This document shows positions 1-12,304 of a DNA stretch of 64,000 nucleotides, in pieces. A program made the translations under genes and the position numbers. Positions within the stretch are counted from its first letter, which is position 1; every line of letters starts with the position of its first letter. The notes under the pieces are model-generated. The model made no database searches, was not told the origin of the DNA, and saw nothing but the letters and a program-made list of their open reading frames with translations. The DNA comes from Mycteria americana (taxonomy: Eukaryota; Chordata; Aves; Ciconiiformes; Ciconiidae). Location: NCBI RefSeq assembly GCF_035582795.1, contig NC_134365.1, positions 40,218,135-40,282,134 of the forward strand, given 5' to 3'.

Positions 1-3000
1 CAGTTATGAGTGACATACTGATGTTTGGAAGTGGGGGGTAACTGAAGAAACATTTCTAGAAAGTAAAACCTGAGATAGCTGAAATTCAGGTGGGTATCGG
101 GTTTTCTTATTAGTTTTTTGTTTGTATTTTATTTCTCAGTAGCAATAAATTATATTTTGTATACATTTAGGTGGAGATGTACATATTAGCTGGAGGAGGA
201 ACATAAGTCAATTTATCTCTGGTCAAGTTGTGCTAACGAAGCTGTGATCTGGGTATGGCTTGAAGTCCCAGCTGAGCTAAGCACACAGTTAGCTGTAGTC
301 CTGCTCCCCCCTGCACATTCCTGCCTTCTCTCAGTTGTGCCAGCTCTGTCACTAGGCCAGCAGGGAGGCAGCTCAGGAAGCTAAACTGGCTGAAATGTAA
401 CCTTCCAAAAATATATATTCTGTGGCCTTGCTCCATGAAGCAGCTCACCATGGAGACTGATGAGAGCTAGAGCTCACCTGTGGCGAAGAGCAGCAGGAGA
501 GCCCATCGCTGTACCTCAGACTTGTGTTATTGTGTAGCCTTTGGACGCAGGAGTGTGACCTCCTGAAAGGTGGCTGCATGTATTTCTAAGCAGCCCTGCC
601 ACCCTGCTCCTGCTCTCTGCACTGCCTGCCTGTCCCTCCACACTACTGCTGCATGATGCCTGCCTGGTTTCGGCAATCACCTCTCCCCTCTGCTCCCCTG
701 GCACCCTTGCAACTCTCCATTGCGTCTTGCAAAGTGCTGCTCAAACTGGAGGGGGGAGGAGGAGAGATGGGAAGGGGAAATGAGCCTTGAGCTTGTGGAC
801 TTCAGTTTGAGGAATGCTGGTTTAGGAGATGCAGTGGCTGACGTATGAATAGGGACTCTTCATAAAGGAGACAATTTGTCTGCTTTAGCCAATAAAGCAG
901 TTAATGCCAAGAATACTTCAGAATTGGCAGCTCCCGTGGAGGCCTGCAGGGCTTTCAGAGCATCAGTGGTACATTTATTTTGGTTTCTTGTTTGCAAAGC
1001 CTTTTTGAAGTTTAATAATAAAAAATGTAATAGAAGAGCTACTGTTCGTATCCTTTAAGCTAATGTACTCTACCAAGTGGTACTACTTCAGTATCCATTA
1101 AATAGCACAGCTGGCACAGCATAACAAGAGTGTGATCTGTGTGGGTAGTGTTATTGATGAAAGAGAGTATAATATAAATGTGAATAATTAATGTAGTGTA
1201 CCCCAGGAGCACACATGTTGGTTGGTGTCCCCCTGCTGCCTTCAGTGTATATGTGTTTTGCACTGTGGAAATTCATCAGAAAAAAAATTAATTGTGTAGC
1301 TGTGGAGGGTAAATTTTGGAGGCTTTAGTCGCAAGTAAAGACAAGACCCTGTTGTGGAATTGATACCATTTTCAAAGGGTGCTATGGGTGCTGCTTTGAC
1401 GTAATCATGGCTAGTAATGGTAATAAAGTCTTGGCATCTTCAGCAGTCTCTAGAATTAATCCTTTAGGAGAGAAAATGGGCATTCAATATAGCCATCAGA
1501 TGCTAGCAAAATGGATGGGCAAGGACTAGCTTGTCCATGCTAGCTATAAACCAAATCAGCTTATTTTCCATATGCAAGAGTGTTTGAAGTTTTCGTGTGG
1601 TATTTTAAACTACATCAACCTCATTCTTAATACCTAGAAGTTGCAGAAGTTTGCAGCATGTAAGATTCACTCATAAAATAACACAGAATCATAAAGCCAG
1701 CATGAACTCATATGTAGAGATTACCACTGAATGTAGTTGGTAGAGAAACAAAAAAAATCTATACTAAGGCTTTGAGGGCTACAGTATTCCAGGTTATATT
1801 TGACACACTACAGTACTCAGAATTCCCCATAGCCAAGGAGAGGTGAAGGTGTGGGAGGTTTGTCTGAGGCTGAAACTTGAGGCTACTGTCCCAGCATGAG
1901 GAAAGTTCAGTGCACTTCTTAGGCCTTTCATTTAGGACTTTTTTTTTTAATGGAGTTGTGTCACTCTTTTGCTCATTCAGAGAGGATTATAGGTGAGTCT
2001 CCATATGTATTTGAGTCCCAATCTTGGGATATGACTGTTGTGTGAGAGCATGTGCTGCACGTATTCAGGCATCATAGTTGTTGATTAGAAAACATACATG
2101 TACTATCAAGATGAGAATCCAGAAAGGTTATTTTTATCCTTAAAATGCCTTATCCTTATCTGCCACTTAAGATAACAGGTGATAATTTCAGTACAATAAG
2201 GTGAATATGACTTTTCTGTGTAGTTGAAGGTACCAATGCTTATAAATGTCATGTGATACACAAGGTTGACAGTTTAATCCTGAAAACCTTCCACAGAAAT
2301 TATTTTCCAAGTGACACCTAGTCAAACTTGTTAATGGAAGGAATCTTATGGAAGGACTTGTTTATTTAAAAGTATATATGACTTTTTTGGCAAGGGAAGC
2401 TTCATTTTATTGTAAACTTCTGTTCTTCAAAATGGGCACCTTCACTGTACAAACAGTCTTTCAAACTACAAACTTGGGACAATAAAATGCCTGAAGAATA
2501 GTCTTCAGTAATGTCTTGGGAAGAGTTAAGCCTTACAAAAAGACTAATAAAATCAGACTTTTTTTTTTCATTTCCACCCTCTCAAATCATCTCACCCCAG
2601 ATAATACTCTTCCAGGTAATAAAGATATAGTTGGTAATAGAGATTTAGAAAGGATTTTGCAAGCCATGTGTGCATTCTTATGTTACAATCCATTATTTTG
2701 AAAAGTAAGAGAGAGCAAATGATTACTCAGGCTAACTTTGTAATGAAACCAGTGGTTCTGTGACAATTATTTTACAATAATTAAAGGTAAAATTAGTTTA
2801 TCTTTTTAGGAAGAATGGTATAACAAAATTCAGTGCAAGATCCTATGGAAGGGCAAGGTGGTATTTGTTTCTCTGATCTCTTAAGTTACTTGACACTTGT
2901 TCTTTGACAGATTTCATTTGCTTGCACTCTTGTGTCCGCTTACTCAACAAGCGGCAAGACTTGTGCCCAGGTGGTTTAGCCAGGATCCCTTGTGAGTGGC

Positions 3001-6000
3001 ACAGGACAAGAAAAAAGCTGTCAGATCCTCATGATATCTCTGGGGTTCCTCTGGACTGGTAATGCCAAACTAATTTTTGGATGATCTTTTATATCTTTTG
3101 ACTATCATCAGGTGTTGTGGCGTGGTTATCTCAGTCTTTGGCTTCCATAAGTCTTAGGATGGGCAGCGGTTCATTGTCTGTTTTTCCTTTTTTTGGAATA
3201 TATGTTCTAAATATATGTCAGTAGTCTCTTTTGAGGATGGGCTAACTGGAAAAGGAACGATACATGCAGTGCGATGCAACCTCAGTGGTATCCTCCTTGT
3301 GTTAGGCTGCAGGCTTTTCCACTGGCAAGTTGTCTGCTGTGGTCTAATCAGAGAACAAGCCTTACTGCTGTGACAACTGTTGTGGGAATGGTGCTCTTTC
3401 TTATCAGGACAAGCTAAGCTTTAATCCTTGTTCTGCTGCTTGTTCTGGTGTGTAGACAGACACACGCACACAAAAACACCCACGATTCCAGTAATGTTGA
3501 ATATCTTTCTAATGTTACTTTTACAGTTCTTTACAATATTAGGAAGAGATTATACAAACAAAGCAGGCAATTAATTATGGATTGTGTAGAAGGGTATGTT
3601 TATTCTTGGCTAAAAGAAAATGCTGTGTGATGTTAACATCAGACAGCATTTATCTAATGTGGTGTAATAGTCATCCAACAGAATAAAGCTTTGTAGGGCT
3701 CTATATTGAGAGATATTGGTCGCTACAGAAATTTCTGTAGTGTTTCAGCAGTGTTCAAGAAGGAAACATTTTATAAGACCCAAAAAGGAGCTTTTTTAAA
3801 AAATGGAAATATAATACAAGGAAATGGACCTTTTAGCTGTGTTAGTTGTAAAGCACTAAGAAAAAAGATTTTTTGTTTAATGGAACTTTGCTCTCCACTG
3901 TACAGGTAGATCAAACTACAGTTTTTGGTAACTTCCATTTCAAATAGGAAAATACTTTTTAGGGCATGGATCAGCTAGACTAATGGGGAGTGTGTTAAAT
4001 CACTAACAAAGGAGTGCTCAAAACTAAAGAAAATGTTTTGGGGGTGTGACGAGTTATTTACTTGCATAGAAGTTGACTGTAAGAGATTCAGCAATGAAAA
4101 GAAGAAAATGGTTGCTTTGATGCAGAAATATGGTTATACTTGGGCTTTACTTAAATCCACTGGGCAGATCCTAATAATCAGAATTTTAATCAGTTGGTGT
4201 AGCCCAAGGGCCAGACAGGCATCTACACAGTCAGGTTACCATGGTTTAACAAATCAGCCACATTAACTAGATGCACTTATGCTCTTTTTCATTGCAAATG
4301 CAAAGAAAAAAATTTTAACCTAAACCTGCTTTTTGGCAGAGGCAGTTCAGTGGTGACAAAAGGTACCCTAAGACTGTGGATCTTACTTCTCATCAGCTAC
4401 CAGTGAAGAGTCTACATAGTTTTGATTTAGAGGAGTAACTAGCTATTGTTAATCTTCCCCTTTTATACAATGAATTGGGGTCACAGGGGAGGCAAGGTTA
4501 AATGATTATTAGAATTTCTCCTTAAAGTGGGAAGAAAAGAATGTACAAGAAGCACATGAGGAGGCATGTAAACAGAACTAAGAAAATCAGGAGTCTTTCA
4601 AATGTGATGAAGAGAGTTCTGTGCAGAAAAGGGAGAAATGGTGAATACAGGAGGCAGACTATTTTAAAAAAACCCCCAGATTTAATGATATCTTGGGGGG
4701 ATGGGATTGTCAGTTTTCCAAGAAAAAAACCCCATGTATAAAAGCTAGATGTTCAGGTAAGGCCAGATTCCTTGCATCCAAGTGCTAAGAACTTGCTGAC
4801 AGCGAAAGAGGAACCAATGGATGGATGAAGAAGGGCACATATTGAGAATACATACTGAAACTGTATTTATCTATTTATTTATTTTTATAAAACACAGTGG
4901 CGTGGTCTTAGTTTTGATAACATCTTACTGAATCTGCTTAACATTTCGGTAAGAAAGACCTTGCAGGCTTTTCAGTGTTGTATCTATTCATGTATTAGAA
5001 GACTCTGTGCAAAACATGTCAAAACATAAAAGCAAAACTTAACCTTTCCTGAAATGTTTGAATGAACAATATTTGAGAGATTAAAATATTACAAAATATA
5101 AACTCAGTGCCATTTACTTAATTACAAAATTTGGCACTTTGCTGGCTTTGAAGACTTGGCAAGAGCTGTGGGCCTCAAGTTTTAGGAGGCATTTGTGGTT
5201 AAATATTGGAGAGCTGACTCACTATTTAAACAGTTTCAAGCCAGGCATCCTTTTCAAGAATTAAGCTAGATTCTCTCTTCCTCTTAGGCCCCATTACTTG
5301 ACTTAATTGTTGTAGCCTTCTGCTTTATTTTCCCATCTCCTTGCCTTTCTCCTTGATCCTGTATCCAAAAAGCATTTCCATAGCAGTGATACTTAAAACT
5401 TCATCCTGTTTCTGCTGGTTTGTTGTTGTGTAAAAATGATGCTTTTTGTATATGCTGTTCCTCAGAGGACATTTTTTAAGAGATTCAGAATTTCCAAGAA
5501 TAAAATAATTTAGTAGTGCTTGCTTGTTTAACCTAATGTCATGGTTTGGAGTTTGATATTCTGGTTGTTTCTTTTAAAAGGATGTAGTTAATCTGGCAGA
5601 CATTCACAGAAAACAATATGGTGGTGTGGATCTGGAGAAATTGTTTTAGTAAGAAATTGAAAAATATTTGCATGTGTGTAAGTTGTTTTAAAAATGATAC
5701 CAAGTAAAATATAAGTCCTGTTTCTCTGGAAGTTCAGAGTAAGAGGATCGGTTTTTGGAGAGCGATTAAAGAATAGAACAAGGAATGTTGTCCCACATCC
5801 TCAGAAGGATTAATGGGGATGGTGGAGCAAACAGCTTGTATGGTCCTGTTGAAGATGCATGTTCATTAAAGACCTAGAGTTTTTGAAATGTACTGAGGTG
5901 AAGATTTGAAACTCCATTTAATGCCATGTATATATATATATATGTATTCACCTATTGAATAGAACAGTTGTATCAACCTAATACCTGGATGAAATGTGTG

Positions 6001-6699
6001 ATTACCTTTTATATCGCATTAGGATAGGCCAAAATATGAGGTGCCACACCTCAGGGTGAGGGAATGTGGGTCTTAAAATGTCACGCTAGAGTGAAGTGGA
6101 GAGTTGTAGGATCAGTGTCACATCAGTCTTAAATGTCATGAAGTATTTAAGTGTTAGCACAACATTGCTGCCTGCTGCAGTTCTCTCTGCTCGTCTAACT
6201 CAGCTGTTTGAGTTGGTCTTTAATCTTCAGTTCTACTGTAATTGTGGTGAATATAAGAGCTTTTCTGTCAAAATGAGCATTTTTTTTTTTTAAGGAATTA
6301 CTGATGAACAGTGTTCCAACAAATGTAACTAACCTAAATTTGAGCATTTTGCTAAAATGATCACTTTTAAGGAGAACTCTAGAGAATTAATTTAATACTA
6401 ACATGCCATTTCAAAATTCTACATAATGACTCTTCAAGATCAGTTGCAGTCCTGAATTTAAACAAACCAACAAGGCTCGTAATTTGCTTTTTCTTTGTTT
6501 GGTTTTTTTTTTCCCTATTTTTTAAATGGTGTTGGGTATTTTTATATAGCAGCAAGGCAGAGTGGGGTGACGGGGAAGAAATAAAAAGTTGCTGATCACT
6601 TTGAATCCAAATATGCTGAAACGTATACAGCAAAATAGATCGAGTCGTGAGGATCTGGGTGTTAAAAAGGAGGAGTAAGAAAAGAAAAGAAAGCCTTCT
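1..6699. other. Non-coding stretch left of FRS2
   Basis: I see no coding exon here. The open frames are short, lack homology I recognise and are not flanked by paired splice sites. The sequence is AT-rich, with small T runs and a short TA microsatellite near 5930-5943. It may be the FRS2 upstream region or a large 5' UTR intron, since FRS2 in other vertebrates has distant non-coding first exons. That assignment is inference. Confidence 0.5.
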
Positions 6700-6707
6700 G
6701 TGAGTTT

Positions 6708-6852
6708 GAGGAGCAGGCGGTTGGCAGCGGCTGGAGGTGCTGGCGGAGGAATGCTGCTGAGAGGGCGAGTTCCCGGTGCGATCCTGCATCAGCCTCCTCG
6801 CCGCGTGTTCAAAGAGGGCTCTGAGGGCGGCGCGCCGAAACGGCAAGCTTGT
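6708..6852. promoter_or_regulatory. Short CpG-rich patch, possible promoter or first exon
   Basis: Roughly 145 bases hold about a dozen or more CpG dinucleotides, including a GCGCGCCG run near 6830, while both flanks are AT-rich and almost CpG-free. This is the only CpG-dense spot in the first 38 kb. It could mark an upstream promoter or non-coding first exon of FRS2, which otherwise has no visible promoter in the window. It could also be an unrelated inserted fragment. No core promoter element or splice donor can be assigned with confidence. Confidence 0.3.
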
Positions 6853-9844
6853 GTGCTGAAGCTTGTGTGTGGTTGCAATAATTTTGTTTTCATAGGAGCT
6901 AGAAGGCTTTACAGTTAGCTTGGGTTTTGCCAGTTTTGTGTTTTGGTTTTGTGGGAAAGGGCTAAAGAGAGAAAAGGAGCGTACATTTATTACTGCATTT
7001 TAATCATAAGTCTGACAACATGCTCATTTAATAAAAATCTTGAGGTAAAACTCCACCTGTTAGCATAAGCGAAGTTAGAAACTAGATTCTGCAACTTCAC
7101 CTCTACCATTCATAGTTTGTTTTCCATAATTGCAGCCAGCGGCACCAAACTCTTTCTCAGCATGTTTAGTTTCTTCTTGGATCTCCTTCATTGTCGTTTT
7201 TAACTCTGTTATGGTTTGTTAGCACTGCTGCTTTTTCATCCTTCTAGTACTTAGGCACCTTCAATATTAATTTTCTTAGTAATTGTTGCCAAGTGGATGA
7301 AGGGCAAGGATTATGACTGACCTTAGTTCAGCTTACTTTACTATTAAAATGCCATCTCCCCAAAATGCATTTGCTGTTTGGGGGTGAATTGTTGTTACAT
7401 TGTCGTTTGTCAGACGGTGCAAGGCAAGGGCCTTCCGGGACACCTGAAAGAAGAGGAGTTGATTGGAAGGATGGCAGCATGCGTGGGCAGGCAAGGAGCG
7501 TGTTTCGTGCCCCTTTTGCTGTATTTCTCAGGGGTTTCTTCCTGTTCTGGTGAACACTCGTATCCCTTTAAACCCCTGTGTTTCCACGGGAGAACATTCC
7601 AGCTCTGGCACCTCTTACGTCTGTTCTGTCTCCAAACGTTAAAGTGAATTAGTCAGTCTTTGCTGATGTACAGAATTTTTTTTTTTTTTTTCCCCCCAAA
7701 GTAATTATAAAGTGAAGAGGTCCTTTTTGTGACCATTGGGGAATGAAGCTCTTGGAGCTGACCACACTCAGTAATTACTAGTTCAGGGCAAATGCTTTAT
7801 TTTGGTGCTACATCTCTTATGTGCATGTGAGGTCTGGTACGTGGGAGTCCCGTGTTCCAGAAACCTAAGTTTTGTTTTCCAATTGAAAGAACTTGGCTTC
7901 ATGGTAGTGAAGATATGCTAGCCAAAATAAATAGAAGGTCAAAGTATGGGCTATTTTAAGTCCTAAGTAGGATACCAGGATTCTTAAATCATATAGAATT
8001 TGCCACCATGGATTACATCACGACTCTGAAGACGCAGGATTTGCCACATCAGATAAATAGGTTATCCATTTAATCTGTTGTGTTAGCCAGTTACAAAATG
8101 GGCAGTATTCGGCTACCAGCAAAACTCAAAGGACTGATTGCAGTACCGTTTCAGCCTTCTTCACCTATCTCCTGGAAGGAATAACATGGCAATAAAACAA
8201 TCATTATTTTACTCAGTAACATTTTTCTTACATGGTAAGTTCGTTCCTCTCTTTATTAGTCTGTTTGCTGTCTCAAATGCCTGTAGGACTTCCACTTTCA
8301 TCCAAAATTTGTTTTGTGTGGAAAAATTAAAGCTGCTTTGCTGTAGTGACAACTCTGGTTAATGAGCAGAGGATGTAATGAGTTACTTAGAAATTGTCTA
8401 TGTATAACCTGAAACGCTCAGATTTATACTCTCAGTTTGTACTTAATCTCTGAGGTGACAGTATCTGGGCAAAATTATTCCATGCTGTAGAATAACTGTT
8501 AGCATCAACAGTGCTCAAAAACTCTGAGCTGAGAAAATTACTTATCATCACATATCCGTAGGGATCTGGCTGTGCTTTCTTCAAGTATTTCCAATTGTGA
8601 GAGTTTAAAAGAGGAGAGAGAGGTACTGGAATGAGCTTCAGGGAGGGGCAGGTTCTATGCTGTGTGGCTTATTGTAGGGCAAACAGAAAAACAGAAAACA
8701 GAAGTTGAGTGGATTTGCTAGCGTTCAAAGTAGTTGAGTACGTAAGCTTCAGGTTCTGTCATAAGAAGATTTCGGGCTGGTACAGATAATGCAAATTTTG
8801 CCATCGTTTGGGGTGAATTTTTAAGTAGAGGATTTAATCCACGATTCATGCAGTATCTCTTAAAGCATGTTTTTCCTTTGACATATGTCCTCAGTATTCT
8901 TCATGAAGGATCTAGAAAAATAAGCTGCTTTATAAATTGCATCCCATCCTTACTGCTTATATTTTTGCAGGGTGAAAATTCACTGTTAAACAAATCTAAA
9001 TACACCACTTGTTAAATATTGCTTGATATTTGATTACATGGTATGCGAGGGTGGAAATGATGAAACATGAAGGATGTAAAGTCTGAAATAAATCAATTTA
9101 TATTTAGTATCATTCTGTAAAAAGTTCATAAGGAAAAATAAGTCCTTAAGGAAAAAATGAGGGATGGGGAGAGAGATAAAAAGTAAGTTGCAGAGTGGTT
9201 TGTATCTGTAAATGTTTGACAGTGATTCTGTTTCCATGTACTGAAAGCCATAAAAAAAGATAAAAAATATCTTCTGTTTTAACAGAAATCAGTGTTAAGA
9301 CATCTGTAACATTCCTATAAGAAGCCACTCATCCAACTGTAATGAAATTAGATTTCTTGTTTTGAATAGGTCACTTCTGTCACCAAGTATTTTGTGTGTG
9401 AGATTAGTCTTGCAGTACGTGCTGGGCAGGTGTACTGATGGTTGCTGTGATACCCGCTCTGAATTGGGGAAGGTTCTTGTCTGAATCCCTGTATAAAAGT
9501 AAACATCCCAACACTTGGGGGCCACAAATTTTGAACTTTGAGAGGAAATTATCAAAGTTAGTTTTTCCTATTTCAGTGTGTTCAGTTGCCTGGCAAATTA
9601 TTTGTGATGTCTACTCCTCGTGTCTAGTTTAGATGCAATTTAGACAACCAAAATTTGGATTCTGTTTCTTACACACTAAATGGAAAGAGGTCAGCCTCTG
9701 TAAGGCGAAGACATTGATTGACAGTGTTTAAGTTAGTAACCTAAAATACAGGATGAATCTGGTGTCTGCTTAAATAATAAAAACCTTTCCTCCATGCTCC
9801 CTAGGTTTTCCTTTGCACCTTTCCACTTGGAAGTAAAGAATTCA

Positions 9845-9846
<2 letters not shown>
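6853..9846. other. Non-coding, AT-rich
   Basis: No exon, RNA gene or recognised repeat was found. The two overlapping frames near 7365-7647 are short, use different frames of the same DNA and match nothing I know. Confidence 0.45.

Positions 9847-9875
<29 letters not shown>
9847..9875. repeat. T29 homopolymer
   Basis: An uninterrupted run of 29 T is followed within about 20 bases by an A-rich run, so the region could fold back on itself. No retroposed gene or SINE body is attached to either side, so it reads as a simple repeat. Confidence 0.85.
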
Positions 9876-9879
<4 letters not shown>

Positions 9880-10335
9880 CAGGTCAGGTAGGGGAAAAAA
9901 AAAGAGTCTGTAAGAGGCAACATCTAGAAATGTGATGGGTCTATTCCTGCACAAAGTATTTTAAGTGTTAGCTATCTTAAGTAATAGTTTTGAGGAGAAT
10001 GTTTGTTTTTAAGGAGTTTTATAAGAGGTGACAACATTAACATGCTTGGAAGAAGGGAGAAGGGGGACTTCTACTTAATACTAAGCAGTTTGTGCATATT
10101 TTTATATAGATACAAATAATTAGCCATTGCCATCACTTCTGATAATTCCTGAACTCCAAGGCATCAGGAGAAAGAGCCCTTTCTGGGCTTGGGACAATCC
10201 TTTGTGGCAAGTTAATTCTACCTTCAAGCTGCAAATACAACAGACTTCATGCATCTTAGTGGAGACTTTATGGGTTTTCAGGAAAAAAAAAAAAAATTGT
10301 TGTCTCCCACTTGCTTTTGTAGTTTGAGGCTACAT

Positions 10336-10364
10336 CCTCTTAACCTGAGAGGAGGTTAAGGAGG
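10336..10364. repeat. Short near-perfect inverted repeat
   Basis: CCTCTTAACCT is followed after a short loop by AGGTTAAGGAGG, which is its reverse complement apart from one extra base. It sits at the left edge of a block of about 300 bases with higher GC than its surroundings. It may be the terminus of an old mobile element or a chance hairpin. I found no matching copy at the right edge. Confidence 0.45.
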
Positions 10365-12281
10365 GGCACCCTCAAGCTCTCCGATTTCAAACAGGCTCAC
10401 ACAACAGGCGTCAAGGAACAAGAAACCTGCTCACCGCTTGCCCGCTCTACAGTTCATGTGGAGAGATTCAACTATGTCGCAGGAAAACATGGCTCCAATC
10501 TGGTATATAGCTTGGGTCCACAACAAGGCAATTGTAAAGGCTTCAGGAAGGCTTCCCAGGAGCCTTCTGATTTTCCTAGGAGGTCTGGTCCCTACTGCTG
10601 TTATGGCCATCAAACAGAAGGATTACATTTGGCTCTCAGCCAAATGTGCTCTGCTTTACACAGGTTACTATATCTGTAAGGTCATGGTTTCTGTGAAGGA
10701 TACTATTTTAGTTAGGTATTCAAGTAAACTTCTGTATTTCTATTGTGTAGGCTATTGCTAGTTGTTCTTGAGATGAGAATGCTTCATGATGAAAAGTGCC
10801 CAGCATTGATGACCCTAGGATGGAGAGTCATGTGCGAGTTAAAAATTTTTCCTTTTGTGGTAAAGTGTCATTTACATGGTACATGTAAATTGAAACATGG
10901 CACAATTTGAGTTTGAAATAGCTTGTAGAGTCCGTTCTTTCAAAGTTTTAAGAATTTAGGAAGAAAACATGCTAGCCACTTTTAAATTTTCTTACTCCCA
11001 CAAACACTGGTTTCAGCAGAATACTTTTTTTTTTTTAAGTAACAGTTGTCTTTTCATACATGTATCTCGTGTTCCCAAATAACTTTAACTTTTAAAGGGG
11101 ACCCAAAATGGGGAGGAAAAGAAATAGTTAGTCTCCTGCTTTGTCACTATTATGATCAGGTAACATTAAATTGAAAAGAGCTAGCAAACAAAACTCTGCA
11201 GCTAAAAGAACAATTTGAAAAAGTGAATTTGAAAATATCTGAGAACTTGTTTTTTAAAAATAAATAAATGTTTGTCATTATGACTGTCCCCTAGGCGACA
11301 ACTTGAATTTATTTCACAGAAGACAGCTATGATACCAAAACCTTCCTAGCCTTGGTACAGATGACAACCACTACATTGTCTGTTCCCTCCACTCTCCTCC
11401 CAAGCATTGGGCTTTTCCCTTTAAAAAACTTAAGGATTTCTCCTGAAGCTGTGAAGTACAACTAATTTCCATTTTTTTTTTGTTTACTTAATTCATGTGA
11501 GCATTAGTTATGAAGTTAAGAAAGAAGCAGGTGTTGAAACCATTCACAGAACTTCCATTTAAAGAGTGTGTTAATTAAATATAGTCTTCAAATTAAATAT
11601 AGTCTTTTTGTTCACTCTTTATAGTAACCAGCTGTGAGAACCCAGTTCTGTAGTTCTGAAATATTCAAGTATTATAGTGCTGGTGCAGCTGAAAAAAAAA
11701 TCTTAAATGGACTTAATTTTTGAGCTTTCTGAATTGTAATGATTGATTTCAGTGTTGGTATAAAGCACGGTGGCTAACATGTTTCAAGTTTAGGTAAACC
11801 ATGGCTAACACTTTACAATGGTTATGGAACTCATTTTGAGAAATGTATTTTAGGAAGTGGCAGAGTTTAAACTATGAGGGTTACATCAGTGTGTTGTTAC
11901 TGAAGATGAAAGAAATATAAAATGTGCCAGGCAGCTTCACGTTTTAAAAATAATTATTGATTTGAAAAATATTATTCTACTCACTATGCTAAATAGAATT
12001 GTTTAAAGAAATGAAGGAAAAAGGTGAAGTAGTCCTGATGTTCCTTTATCCATCTGTCAATGAGTTCGCAATTTTAATATACCTCCAAAACTCGCAGCAT
12101 TTCTGTTGGTTTGTTTTTTATCATAACTGCTTTATTTCCCCAGAAATTGATGTTAAATGTAGAAGGTTTGATAATACTTCTTCTTACTCTACCTTTTTAA
12201 GCAAGTATTTTAAATAAGAGTAGGAAATACAAGTGCAGAGGAGTTCGGTGTTCCTAGTGGTTGGGATTGTGTCCTTTAATT
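10365..12281. other. Non-coding stretch with one unexplained block
   Basis: The left part (to about 10650) is more GC-rich and carries overlapping open frames of about 60-107 codons on both strands, none recognised. An 18-base near-tandem duplication sits at 11571-11606, with a shared 16-base core at 11573-11588 and 11591-11606. Nothing else was recognised. Confidence 0.4.
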
Positions 12282-12304
12282 TTGTTGTTGTTGTTGTTGT
12301 TGTT
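12282..12304 (+). repeat. (TTG)n microsatellite
   Basis: Seven TTG units plus a partial unit lie in otherwise unremarkable AT-rich DNA. It is likely polymorphic and has no evident function. Confidence 0.9.
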
